Shown in pieces: positions 14,272 through 21,446 of a stretch of 22,862 bases of DNA. The translations under genes were made by a program, and so were the position numbers. The notes below the pieces were generated by a model. The model was not told where the DNA came from. It saw nothing but the letters and a program-made list of their open reading frames with translations, and searched no databases. How positions within the stretch are numbered: the stretch's first letter is position 1; every line of letters starts with the position of its first letter. The stretch is from RPQJ01 sp963732415 (lineage in GTDB: Bacteria; Pseudomonadota; Gammaproteobacteria; Steroidobacterales; Steroidobacteraceae): NCBI GenBank assembly GCA_963732415.1, contig CAVSZK010000010.1:1-22862 (forward strand), in the 5' to 3' direction.

Positions 14272-15657
14272 ATGATGGGACAACACGGCGGCAACCAAGA
14301 CCGACTGTTTTATTCCTTCAACCTCGACACGCACGTTCCCGCGGACCACCTGCTCCGCGGCATTGATCGGTTCCTCGATCTCGCCGATCTCCGCCAACAC
14401 CTCGCGCCGTTCTATAGCCATACGGGTCGCCCCTCGATCGATCCGGAGCTGATGGTGCGGATGCTGCTGCTCGGCTATTGCTTCGGCATCCGCTCGGAAC
14501 GGCGCCTGTGCGAGGAAGTGCACCTCAACTTGGCGTACCGCTGGTTCTGTCGACTCGGTCTCGAGGATGCAGTGCCCGACCATTCGACGTTCTCAAAGAA
14601 CCGGCACGGCCGGTTCCGCGACAGCGATGCGTTCAGACAACTGTTCGAGACCGTCGTCGAGCGCTGCATCACCGAAGGCCTGGTCGGTGGCGAAGGCTTC
14701 GCGATCGACGCGAGCATCATCCGCGCCGATGCGAACCGCCGGCGCGGGATCTCGCCGGCGACACCGATCGACTGGCCGGCGCCAGAGCAGCGCTCGCGCG
14801 CCGTGCGCGACTACCTCGCCGCGCTCGATGTGGCGGAGCCGATCGGTTCAACGCCGAAGTACCTCTCGATGACCGATCCCGCCGCCCGCTGGACCGCGGC
14901 CCCAGGTTGCCCGGCCTTTTACGCCTACTCGACCAACTACTTGGTAGACGTGAAGTTGGGCGTGATCGTCGATGTCGAGGCGACCGCCGCACACCGCACG
15001 GAGGAGACCGAGGCAACGAAGACGATGATCGAACGCGTCGAGAAGCGCCACGATCTCAAACCGCAGCGGCTGATCGGCGACACCGCCTACGGTACCGGGC
15101 CGATGCTCGAGTGGATGGTCGAAGACAAAGACATCGAGCCGCACGTGCCGGTGTGGGAGAAGTTCCGCCGCACCGACGGCACCTTCCTCGTGAGCGACTT
15201 CAAGTGGGATGAGCAGGCCAACGAGTATCGCTGTCCTCGGGGCGAACCGCTGCGCAGCGACTGGCGGACGTTCAGGAACCCGCGCACTCACATCACGCAT
15301 GCCGATACCATCGTCTACCGTTCGACCCAATTGGCCTGTCGTAGCTGTCCCCTCAAGCCGCGCTGCTGTCCGAACACTCCAGCACGACATACCGCACGGA
15401 GCCTATACGAGAAGTCACGCAACGTGGCCCGCCAGGTGGCCACGACTGCAGACTACAAGCAGTCTCGCAAAGATCGGAAGAAGGTCGAGGTGCTGTTCGC
15501 GCACCTCAAGCGCATCCTGAAGCTCGATCGGTTGCGCCTGCGAGGACGGCGAGGTGCCCGCGATGAGTTCCTGTTGGCCGCCACGGCGCAGAACTTGCGA
15601 CGAATGGCGAAGCGATGGATGCAGATGACGATGATCGAGCCGATCGGGGCAACCTGA
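14272..15657 (+). CDS. IS1182-family transposase
   Basis: A 461-residue DDE transposase. The N-terminal DUF772-type region contains GRPSIDPELMVRMLLLGYCF (about 49-68). Candidate catalytic acids are in GFAIDASIIRAD, LIGDTAYGTG and KKVEVLFAHLKRILKLDRLR, the usual IS1182 order. A Cys cluster (LACRSCPLKPRCCP) precedes the last motif, as in relatives. The length is full and there is no frameshift. ATG 14272 is followed directly by a second ATG. GGAG at 14257-14260 is rather far upstream, so the exact start is uncertain by one codon. Confidence 0.92.
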   Translation: MMGQHGGNQDRLFYSFNLDTHVPADHLLRGIDRFLDLADLRQHLAPFYSHTGRPSIDPELMVRMLLLGYCFGIRSERRLCEEVHLNLAYRWFCRLGLEDAVPDHSTFSKNRHGRFRDSDAFRQLFETVVERCITEGLVGGEGFAIDASIIRADANRRRGISPATPIDWPAPEQRSRAVRDYLAALDVAEPIGSTPKYLSMTDPAARWTAAPGCPAFYAYSTNYLVDVKLGVIVDVEATAAHRTEETEATKTMIERVEKRHDLKPQRLIGDTAYGTGPMLEWMVEDKDIEPHVPVWEKFRRTDGTFLVSDFKWDEQANEYRCPRGEPLRSDWRTFRNPRTHITHADTIVYRSTQLACRSCPLKPRCCPNTPARHTARSLYEKSRNVARQVATTADYKQSRKDRKKVEVLFAHLKRILKLDRLRLRGRRGARDEFLLAATAQNLRRMAKRWMQMTMIEPIGAT

Positions 15658-15744
15658 AGACACTCGCGGGCGCATCCGCGCCCGCTCGCCCGACGGATCA
15701 GGCGTCGGAATCGCGGTGAAGGGCCGGCGTCCGGCAACTTGCAC

Positions 15745-15764
15745 CGAGTTTTTCAACGGAATAG
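15745..15764 (-). repeat. IS1182 right inverted repeat
   Basis: CGAGTTTTTCAACGGAATAG, the complement of the left end, followed by the GT of the target site. Confidence 0.85.
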
Positions 15765-15864
15765 GTCGTTTTTCACCGTTGAAGGTCCGCTATCGGGCGC
15801 GGATCGGGGGTCGTTTCCCGGCACCAATGGAAAGCAGACCTTCGCGTAGGCGTAAAATCGGCCA
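15765..15864 (+). repeat. 100-bp intergenic repeat, copy A (interrupted by IS1182)
   Basis: Identical to 21481-21580 at 98 of 100 positions. It starts GTCGTTTTTCACCGTTGAAGG and ends GTAAAATCGGCCA. The near identity of two copies 5.7 kb apart, in non-coding sequence, indicates recent duplication or gene conversion. Short open frames across both copies encode the same peptide only because the DNA is the same. A CGGACTGAGT block at 15891-15900 also recurs at 20317-20326. Confidence 0.9.
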
Positions 15865-15948
15865 CTTGCAGACGTTGCGCAGATATCTGACGGACTGAGT
15901 GAATTCCAGTTTGGTCGGCGTGCAGGGGAAATTTCTACGCGGCCTTCT

Positions 15949-16869
15949 TCATGTGATCTCGGATTCTACGTCCCGAAGAATGTCCATGAACGCGATGGCC
16001 GCGGGTGCGGGACTCCGATTGGCCAGCCGAATGATGCCGAAGTTCGTCTTAAGCCATGGCAATTCGAGCGGTAACGCCACCAGCTGTCCGAGGGCAACCT
16101 CACCCTTGATCTGGCTAAATAGCGCGATGCCGACGGCATCGCTCTCCATGACGATCCGGCGCGCCAGATCAAAGGTCTCGACCCGAATCTCCGGCATCGC
16201 GACGGCCACCGGCAAGCTGTACGGTGTTCCCGAGTTCTTCTTGTCGGTGAGTTGCGCCAACCGAGGCGGGAGGCTCGTGGCGACGAGTGGGTGCCGGCGC
16301 ACCTCAGCCAGTGTGGCAGCGCCACTGATCGCCAAACGATGGCCTGGGCGGCAAAAGAACATCGCTTGATGTATCGGCAGCGGCTCCCCGATCAGTCGCG
16401 CGTCATCGACGGCGACGCTGATCTCCGCAATCGCCATGTCGATCTCGCCGGACACCACACGCTGGATCAGCGTTGACCAGTCGTCCACCGACAGGTCCAC
16501 TCGGACTCCCGGGTGCGCTCGAACCAGCCGTCCAACCGCCGTGCCGACCGAAATGTCCGCCGAATACGGACCGGCGCCGATCTTCAGCAGTCCGACCTCG
16601 AGCCCGAGCATCTGCTGCAGGTCCGTTTCGACGTCGCTGGCGTGGTTGAGTAGTGCCCGCGCCTGGTCAATCAGCCGCTCGCCGACGACGGTCGGCTCGA
16701 CGCGTGAGCGATCGCGATCGAACAGCTTTGCGCCGATGGACTTCTCCAGCAGTTGGATGCTTCGGGACAAAGCGGGTTGCGTCAGCCCCAGAGCCTCCGC
16801 GGCCCGCGCAAAGCTGCGAAACTCGTTGAGCGCAAGGACGTGGCGAAGGTGTCGCAGGACTATTTGCAT
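15949..16869 (-). CDS. LysR-family transcriptional regulator
   Basis: A 306-residue LTTR of normal length. The N-terminal winged helix-turn-helix is clear: LRHVLALNEFRSFARAAEAL then GLTQPALSRSIQLLEKSIGA and KLFDRDRSRVEPT (about 7-63). The rest is the periplasmic-binding-protein-like effector domain. The gene is divergent from the arylsulfatase with a 166-base gap, the classic arrangement for an LTTR that controls its neighbour and itself. Its inducer is unknown; a sulfate ester or sulfur-status signal would be a guess. The ATG at 16867-16869 gives the standard family N-terminus, although no good ribosome binding site precedes it. Confidence 0.92.
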   Translation of the reverse strand: MQIVLRHLRHVLALNEFRSFARAAEALGLTQPALSRSIQLLEKSIGAKLFDRDRSRVEPTVVGERLIDQARALLNHASDVETDLQQMLGLEVGLLKIGAGPYSADISVGTAVGRLVRAHPGVRVDLSVDDWSTLIQRVVSGEIDMAIAEISVAVDDARLIGEPLPIHQAMFFCRPGHRLAISGAATLAEVRRHPLVATSLPPRLAQLTDKKNSGTPYSLPVAVAMPEIRVETFDLARRIVMESDAVGIALFSQIKGEVALGQLVALPLELPWLKTNFGIIRLANRSPAPAAIAFMDILRDVESEIT

Positions 16870-16896
16870 GAGTAAAAGTTATCAAAGTATCGAGTG

Positions 16897-16906
16897 CAAT
16901 GCATTG
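16897..16906. promoter_or_regulatory. Candidate LysR operator in the divergent intergenic region
   Basis: CAATGCATTG is a perfect 10-bp palindrome, 28 bases upstream of the LysR start and 130 bases upstream of the sulfatase start. LTTR sites are often dyads with a T-N11-A core, so this is a plausible regulator-binding half of 16870-17035. No convincing -35/-10 pair was identified for either gene. Confidence 0.3.
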
Positions 16907-17035
16907 GAATTGCCCAGAGCGACCTATTAGCGTGTTGCGTGCGGTGAACGCGAGCAACTGGGCGCCCATGAAGCGTCGTGGGGCCGCCGATTCCGGTCAT
17001 TTCGTAGCGCCATCCAACCCACAGAGACCGCAAAT

Positions 17036-19459
17036 ATGAAGCCAGCCAATTTCCTGACCGTTGTGGGGCTGGCGCTTGGTGCGCTGCTCTCCTCGTTGGC
17101 CGCGGCCCAGCAGTCCCAGGCGGTCGGGCCGTATAAGGATTTCAAGGGCACGATCAAGCTCGACGTTCGCGATTCGGTCGCGGACTGGGGTCCCTTCACG
17201 CCGAAGAAGGCGCCGGCGGGCGCACCCAACATTTTGTTCATCCTGTATGACGACACCGGGCTGGCCGCCTGGTCGCCATACGGGGGCCGGGTCAACATGC
17301 CCACGCTGCAACGGCTGGCTGATCAGGGCCTGACGTATACGCAATGGCATACGGTGGCGCTGTGTTCGCCGACCCGGTCCACACTCCTGACGGGACGCAA
17401 CCACACCTTGAATGGCATGGCTGCGATCACGGAAGCCGCCCAAGGATTTCCGGGGTGGTCCGGCCGCATTCCGCCGCAGGCCGCAACCGTCGCGCAGATT
17501 CTCCAGGACAACGGCTACAGCACCTTCTGGCTGGGCAAGAACCACAACGTCCCAGAGCAGGATGTCGCCGAGGGCGGCGACCGCAAGACGTGGCCACTCG
17601 GGCAGGGGTTTGAGCGCTACTACGGATTCATCGGCGGCGAGACCAACCAGTGGTATCCGGACCTCGTCGAGGACAATCACTTCATCGAGCCTCCGTCCAC
17701 GCCTGAGGAGGGCTACCACCTTTCCAAGGATCTGGCCGATCAGGCGATCAAGATGATCCGCAACCAGAAGGCGACGAGTCCGTCGAAGCCATGGTTCATG
17801 TTCTACAACCCCGGCGCCAATCACGCCCCGCACCACGCCCCCCAGGAGTACATCGCCAAGTACAAGGGCAAGTTCGACGACGGCTACGAGGCATACAGGA
17901 CGTGGGTACTGGCGCGCATGATCGACAAGGGCGTCCTGCCGAAGGGCACGAAGCTGACGCCGATCAACCCGCTGCCGGAGTCACAGGCAAACCCGGCCGA
18001 CGCCGTCCGCCCGTGGAACACGCTCACCGCGGACGAGAAGAAGCTGTTCTCGCGCATGGCCGAGGTCTGGGCCGGGTTCTCGGAATACACCGACGTGCAG
18101 ATCGGTCGCGTCGTCGATTATCTTGAACAATCGGGGCAACTCGAGAATACGGTCGTCCTGTACGCCGCCGACAACGGCACCTCCGGCGAAGGCACGCCGA
18201 ACGGCTCCGTCAACGAGAACAAGTTCTTCAACAACTACCCCGATGATCTGGCCGAGAACATGAAGTTGCTCGACAAGCTCGGAGGGCCGGATACCTACGG
18301 CCACTTCCCCACTGGTTGGGCCGTGGCCTTCTCGACGCCGTTCCAGATGTTCAAGCGCTATTCGCAATACTCCGGTGGCACGTCGGACCCCCTCGTCATC
18401 TCCTGGCCGAAGGGCATCAAGGCGCGCGGCGAGATCCGCGACCAGTACCACCATTCGGTCGACATCGTGCCCACGCTCCTCGACATCGTCGGCATCGAGA
18501 TGCCCAAGGTCTACCACGGCGTGGAGCAGTTCCCGCTCTCCGGCATTTCGATGAAATACACGTTCGATGCGGCGCCTCAAGCGCCGACGCAGAAAAAGCG
18601 TCAGTTCTACTCGATGCTGGGCACACGCGGAATGTGGGAGGACGGCTGGCTGGCCGCCGCCGTGCACGCTCCGTTCACAGGAAAGGGCCACTTCGACCAG
18701 GACCAGTGGCAGCTCTACCACGTCGATGCGGACCGTTCGGAATCGACGGACCTTGCCAAGCAATATCCCGAGAAGCTCGCGGCGCTGAAGAAGGCGTGGG
18801 ACGAGGAGGCCCGGATCAATCTGGCACTGCCAGTAGACGACCGCACCGCCGGCGAGATTTTGGGGATTGAGCGTCCCTCGGCCGAACCGACGCGTGAGCG
18901 TTACGTCTATTACCCGGGAACGGCGCCGGTTCCGGAAGGCGTTGCCGTCAGCGTGCGCAATCGCTCATACAAGATCCTTGCCAATGTCGACATCACCGAC
19001 GCGAATGCCTCGGGCGTGATCTTCGCGCACGGCTCACGCTTCGGCGGTCACTCGCTTTTCATCAAGGACCACAAGCTGCACTACGTGTACAACTTCCTCG
19101 GCATCAAGCCCGAGCAGCACTTCGTCTCGACGCAGGAACTCAAGCCCGGCAAGTACACGCTCGGCATGGAGTTCACGCGAACCGGCGCGGGTCCGCACAA
19201 CGAGTCCCTGGGCACGATGAAGCTGTACGTCAACGACCAGGTGGTCGCCGAAGGCCCGATGAAGACCCAACCCGGCAAGTTCACGCTTTCAGGGGATGGC
19301 CTCTGCATCGGCTACGACAGTGGCGACGCCGTCAGCCAGGAGTACAAGACGCCCGGCGAGTTCCATGGCGGGACGATACAAGGCGTTGGGGTCACCGTCG
19401 AGAAGGCCGCGTACGCCGACCTGGAGCAGGAAGCGCGCAGGGCTCTGGCACGCGACTGA
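17036..19459 (+). CDS. Secreted arylsulfatase (type I, Cys-type)
   Basis: An 807-residue sulfatase that hydrolyses sulfate esters, probably in the periplasm: residues 1-25 form a signal peptide ending LAAAQQ. The formylglycine motif is CSPTR at 110-114, within LCSPTRSTLLTGRNHTLNG, where Cys110 must be oxidised by a formylglycine-generating or anSME enzyme that is not in this window. Metal ligands are visible as ILYDDTG (70-75) and ADNG with Asp379-Asn380, and the GKNHN segment provides active-site Lys/His. The C-terminal 170 residues form the beta-rich domain of long arylsulfatases. It is divergent from a LysR regulator. The natural substrate is not predictable. Only a weak GAGA precedes ATG 17036. 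Confidence 0.93.
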   Translation: MKPANFLTVVGLALGALLSSLAAAQQSQAVGPYKDFKGTIKLDVRDSVADWGPFTPKKAPAGAPNILFILYDDTGLAAWSPYGGRVNMPTLQRLADQGLTYTQWHTVALCSPTRSTLLTGRNHTLNGMAAITEAAQGFPGWSGRIPPQAATVAQILQDNGYSTFWLGKNHNVPEQDVAEGGDRKTWPLGQGFERYYGFIGGETNQWYPDLVEDNHFIEPPSTPEEGYHLSKDLADQAIKMIRNQKATSPSKPWFMFYNPGANHAPHHAPQEYIAKYKGKFDDGYEAYRTWVLARMIDKGVLPKGTKLTPINPLPESQANPADAVRPWNTLTADEKKLFSRMAEVWAGFSEYTDVQIGRVVDYLEQSGQLENTVVLYAADNGTSGEGTPNGSVNENKFFNNYPDDLAENMKLLDKLGGPDTYGHFPTGWAVAFSTPFQMFKRYSQYSGGTSDPLVISWPKGIKARGEIRDQYHHSVDIVPTLLDIVGIEMPKVYHGVEQFPLSGISMKYTFDAAPQAPTQKKRQFYSMLGTRGMWEDGWLAAAVHAPFTGKGHFDQDQWQLYHVDADRSESTDLAKQYPEKLAALKKAWDEEARINLALPVDDRTAGEILGIERPSAEPTRERYVYYPGTAPVPEGVAVSVRNRSYKILANVDITDANASGVIFAHGSRFGGHSLFIKDHKLHYVYNFLGIKPEQHFVSTQELKPGKYTLGMEFTRTGAGPHNESLGTMKLYVNDQVVAEGPMKTQPGKFTLSGDGLCIGYDSGDAVSQEYKTPGEFHGGTIQGVGVTVEKAAYADLEQEARRALARD

Positions 19460-19471
19460 TCGATGCACGTT

Positions 19472-19504
19472 CACCAGCGTTTCGTAAGACGCGAAGCGCC
19501 GGTG
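19472..19504 (+). terminator. Hairpin after the sulfatase gene
   Basis: CACCAGCGTTTCG (19472-19484) pairs with CGAAGCGCCGGTG (19492-19504) over 13 positions with one mismatch and one G-T wobble, with a 7-base loop. It starts 12 bases after the stop codon. There is no T-tract, so termination strength is uncertain. Confidence 0.45.
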
Positions 19505-19598
19505 GAGGCGCGACTTCCGTTTTGCGGGGAATACAACGAGGCGATGTCTACGAAGACGTGGTCGAGTGACCATTTTCGGTTTCACGACCGGCCGCAGT

Positions 19599-19634
19599 GG
19601 GTCGCTTTTCACCGTCGACCGCCCGCTTTCGGGC
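19599..19634 (+). repeat. Degenerate copy of the GGGTCG intergenic repeat
   Basis: GGGTCGCTTTTCACCGTCGACC, then GCCCGCTTTCGGGC, follows the order of the 100-bp repeat (GGTCGTTTTTCACCGTTGAAGG then TCCGCTATCGGGC) with scattered changes. It lies between the sulfatase unit and the toxin-antitoxin promoter. The rest of 19505-19663 has no gene. Confidence 0.6.
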
Positions 19635-19663
19635 AGCGGGGAAAAGAGTACCGGCTGCTGCAG

Positions 19664-19692
19664 TTGACGGCATGTATCCGAACGGATACGAT
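19664..19692 (+). promoter_or_regulatory. Toxin-antitoxin promoter with embedded operator
   Basis: TTGACG (19664-19669), a 17-base spacer and TACGAT (19687-19692) form a good sigma-70-type promoter. A perfect dyad, GTATCCG-AA-CGGATAC (19674-19689), occupies the spacer and overlaps the -10. This is where an autorepressing antitoxin or toxin-antitoxin complex would bind. Transcription would start only about seven bases past the -10, at or next to the toxin start codon. Confidence 0.6.
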
Positions 19693-19699
19693 TTGATCT

Positions 19700-19999
19700 G
19701 TGTACCAGATCCGGCAGTCCGATGTCTTCTCGCATTGGTTGTCGGGACTTCGCGATGCTCGGGCCAAGGCGAGGGTCATTGCACGTGTCGACTCGGCCAG
19801 ATTCGGCAATCTCGGCGACACGAAGAGCGTTGGTGGGGGAGTCCGCGAGATGCGGATTCACGTGGGTGCCGGGTACCGCATCTACTTCGCGCGTACCGGC
19901 GAGATCGTGCTGTTGTTGCTTTGCGGCGGCGACAAGTCCAGTCAAGCGCGCGATATCGCTCGGGCGAAGCGCTTGCTGACGGAACTGGTCAAGGAGTGA
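19700..19999 (+). CDS. RelE/ParE-superfamily toxin (HigB-like addiction-module killer protein)
   Basis: A 99-residue toxin of the putative addiction-module killer family. It has the characteristic start MYQIRQSDVFSHWLSGLRD, the middle VREMRIHVGAGYRIYFARTG, and LLLLCGGDKSSQARDIARAK at the end. Relatives are usually ribosome-dependent mRNA endonucleases, but catalysis is not demonstrated for all. The GTG at 19700 gives the family N-terminus but has no ribosome binding site and lies at the predicted transcription start. The antitoxin gene follows after three bases. The toxin-first order is typical of this subfamily. Confidence 0.9.
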   Translation: MYQIRQSDVFSHWLSGLRDARAKARVIARVDSARFGNLGDTKSVGGGVREMRIHVGAGYRIYFARTGEIVLLLLCGGDKSSQARDIARAKRLLTELVKE

Positions 20000-20002
20000 G
20001 TC

Positions 20003-20284
20003 ATGGCGCGAATTACTGAATTTGATGCGAGTGCGTACCTTGTCGATGACGAGGTGGTGGCCGAATATCTTACGGCTGCGCTTGAGGATTCCAATCCGGA
20101 CGTGTTTCTCGCGGCGGTCGGAAACGTTGCAAAGGCTCGAGGTATGAGCGCCATTGCCGAGAGCAGTGGCCTCGGTCGGGAAAGCCTGTACAAGGCGCTG
20201 ACTCCTGGAGCAAAGCCGCGTTACGACACGGTGATCAAGGTCCTGCAGAGTCTCGGCGTAAAGCTTTCGGTGTCGGCGGCCTGA
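20003..20284 (+). CDS. HigA-like addiction-module antidote protein
   Basis: A 93-residue antitoxin. A short N-terminal part (ITEFDASAYLVDDEVVAEYL) matches the antidote family, and a C-terminal helix-turn-helix includes GMSAIAESSGLGRESLYKAL (47-66). It should bind and neutralise the upstream toxin and repress the operon through the dyad at 19674-19689. AAGGAG (19991-19996) lies inside the toxin's 3' end, six bases before ATG, so translation is coupled and stronger than that of the toxin. Intact and of normal length. Confidence 0.9.
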   Translation: MARITEFDASAYLVDDEVVAEYLTAALEDSNPDVFLAAVGNVAKARGMSAIAESSGLGRESLYKALTPGAKPRYDTVIKVLQSLGVKLSVSAA

Positions 20285-20316
20285 GCTCGCGATCGACCTT
20301 GCCGCATGTGCGACCG

Positions 20317-20368
20317 CGGACTGAGTAACCTGACGATGCCGCAAGTGCTACTGCGGACTGCCGCTTTG
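20317..20368 (+). repeat. Direct repeat, first copy
   Basis: This 52-bp stretch beginning CGGACTGAGTAACCTGAC aligns with 20534-20585 (CGCACTGAGTAACCCGAC) at roughly three quarters of positions. It lies 33 bases after the antitoxin stop. A small hairpin, CCGCA/TGCGG, lies inside this copy. Confidence 0.55.
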
Positions 20369-20447
20369 GCACACGCCGGCTTCACATCCTAGAAGGCAGC
20401 GGCAGGTGAGAGCCACGTTAGCCCGGAGGGTAAACCCGTAATAATCG

Positions 20448-20584
20448 GAAGTCGCAGTCGACGGTGACTTGTGCATTGGGTTCAATACACTGACAGCGGC
20501 TCATGAACGTCGTGGAATTACTCCTATCCACCGCGCACTGAGTAACCCGACTCTGCCGAAACTAATACCGTCGACTGCGACTTC
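20448..20584. repeat. 137-bp element with perfect 18-bp terminal inverted repeats
   Basis: GAAGTCGCAGTCGACGGT (20448-20465) is the exact reverse complement of 20567-20584. Inner complementary pieces (GGGTT with AACCC, GCGG with CCGC) would allow one long interrupted hairpin. The size and ends suit a MITE-like element or structured RNA. No target duplication was found and no transposase in the window matches its ends. Confidence 0.65.
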
Positions 20585-20630
20585 AGGCCACCGCGGCGAT
20601 ACCGTCAGATTGATCGGCCCTAAACTGAGG

Positions 20631-20662
20631 GAAACAGACGTTCGCGAAAGGGGAAAATCGGC
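20631..20662 (+). repeat. Fragment of the 100-bp intergenic repeat
   Basis: GAAACAGACGTTCGCGAAAG, then GGGAAAATCGGC, matches the 3' third of the repeat at 21481-21580 (AAAGCAGACCTTCGCGTAGG, GGTAAAATCGGC) with several substitutions. It lies between the 137-bp element and the leader repeat. Confidence 0.5.
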
Positions 20663-20750
20663 GGTGACCTCAACCGATCGGCGCAACACTTTACCCTTCC
20701 TGATGGGGAGTGAAGTGTCATGCGAGAAGGACCGAAGCGGCGATTTTTCA

Positions 20751-20835
20751 CGGCAGCGCGAAGTGCGCGAGCATGCCCAGATAGAGGACTATACCGACAT
20801 CGGGGAATTGAACCGACCTGCATGTCGTTCAATTC
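20751..20835 (+). repeat. Leader repeat (copy Y) upstream of the membrane-protein gene
   Basis: It matches 56-111 and 139-182 upstream of the DUF1254 genes. Within it, 20805-20835 forms a hairpin: GAATTGAAC, one unpaired C, then GAC, pairing with GTC and GTTCAATTC around a 6-base loop. The sequence just before it (GGCGATTTTTCACGG, 20739-20753) resembles the GGGTCGTTTTTCACCG core of the other intergenic repeats. It ends 140 bases before the gene start. Confidence 0.7.
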
Positions 20836-20975
20836 ATAGCCATGCGACAAAAGCTGGAGACGCTCCTAGATCTCGAATCAGCCTTGATCATCGAGATGGT
20901 AGGAAATCGACCGAAGCGAATAGAGGAGTCATGGTGGCCTCCTGTTTAATACACGCTATTGAATGGAGAGCCGAG

Positions 20976-21392
20976 ATGACCGCACCACCTGTAATGCAGA
21001 CGAGCAGCCTTTTATTAGTCCGGCGTTTGATCATCTTTGCTCTCTCCGGACTGCTGATCTTCTACCACAGCCTCACGCTTTACGAAATGTATGTAGGCAC
21101 CAGCAACACTGCGCATACGCTCTTCGATAATGTGCAGTCGGCCTTTCGTGTGCTTATCACCATGAGTCTACTGCTCGTTGTCTTTGGCGTGCGCCGGGCG
21201 TTGTGGGGCATGTGGTTCAGTATCAGCGGGCTTGTGGCAACGCATTATTGGGCGCATTTCGGGCATTTGCCCGTCGATTTCACCGAAGGTAGGCACCCGC
21301 TCTCCTACCTCAAGGGTTTCATTTTCCCGACAGTCATTACCTTGGCGTTTCACTCTTCAAGCCGGAACGGCGAATCAAATGAAGACGCATAG
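20976..21392 (+). CDS. Small integral membrane protein, cassette-type, function unknown
   Basis: A 138-residue protein with four likely membrane helices: about 17-40 (RLIIFALSGLLIFYHSLTLY), 57-72, 76-94 (LWGMWFSISGLVATHYWAHF) and 108-124. The His-rich segment THYWAHFGHLP could bind metal but no family was recognised. ATG 20976 is chosen because GGAG at 20965-20968 is well placed and everything upstream in the frame is repeat DNA. Base composition is visibly less GC-rich than the flanking sulfatase and peptidase genes, a sign of transfer. The stop codon lies inside the left core box of the attC-like site, the usual end of an integron cassette gene. Confidence 0.75.
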   Translation: MTAPPVMQTSSLLLVRRLIIFALSGLLIFYHSLTLYEMYVGTSNTAHTLFDNVQSAFRVLITMSLLLVVFGVRRALWGMWFSISGLVATHYWAHFGHLPVDFTEGRHPLSYLKGFIFPTVITLAFHSSSRNGESNEDA

Positions 21393-21446
21393 CATTTCAT
21401 TCAAGCCGACGCCGCCTCGCGGCGCGGGTTAATGCAGGCGTTAAAC
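21387..21446 (+). other. attC-like recombination site 2
   Basis: A 60-bp site resembling the classical 59-base element of aadA-type cassettes, as remembered. The right core box GTTAAAC (21440-21446) fits GTTRRRY fully. The left box GCATAGC (21387-21393) is degenerate (5 of 7 to RYYYAAC). Between them, ATTCAAGCCG and CGCCGC pair with GCGGCG and CGGGTTAAT, leaving an extra C in ATTCAAG and an extra A (between CCG and CGCCGC) unpaired on the left arm, as in true attC sites. The stop codon of the upstream gene (21390-21392) falls in the left box. Orientation is the same as site 1. Confidence 0.75.

Larger units (their letters stand above)
14194..15764 (+). mobile_element. IS1182-family insertion sequence, apparently complete
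   Basis: A 1571-bp element between terminal inverted repeats 14194-14213 and 15745-15764 (18 of 20 positions match; both carry GTTGAAAAACTCG). GT flanks both ends (14192-14193 and 15765-15766). Removing the element and one GT restores GGGTCGTTTTTCACCG, the sequence found uninterrupted at 21479-21494, so the insertion point inside an intergenic repeat is well defined. Only the transposase gene is inside. A 2-bp duplication is too short to prove by itself. Confidence 0.87.
20285..20975. other. 691-bp non-coding mosaic of repeats
   Basis: No convincing gene. It contains a direct repeat pair (20317-20368 and 20534-20585), a 137-bp unit with perfect 18-bp inverted ends (20448-20584), a fragment of the 100-bp repeat (20631-20662), and the leader repeat at 20751-20835. 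The open frame starting at 20469 crosses all of these and is only the upstream extension of the membrane-protein gene at 20976. Confidence 0.7.

Noticed and set aside
15716..15898. Short open frames in the two 100-bp repeats encoding the same peptide (VRYRARIGGRFPAPMESRPS)
   Set aside because: The peptide similarity follows from 98% DNA identity. The starts lie in IS1182 or attC-adjacent sequence and there is no ribosome binding site, so selection on a protein is not shown.
20324..20424. Possible attC after the antitoxin gene (GAGTAAC ... GTTAGCC)
   Set aside because: Only TAAC/GTTA and a TGCCGC/GCGGCA stem pair. The spacers differ by five bases and the arms do not otherwise align.
20469..20975. 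Longer N-terminus for the membrane protein (307 residues in total)
   Set aside because: The extra 169 residues are translated from the 137-bp inverted-repeat unit and leader repeats. ATG 20976 has a proper ribosome binding site and begins a plausible membrane protein.
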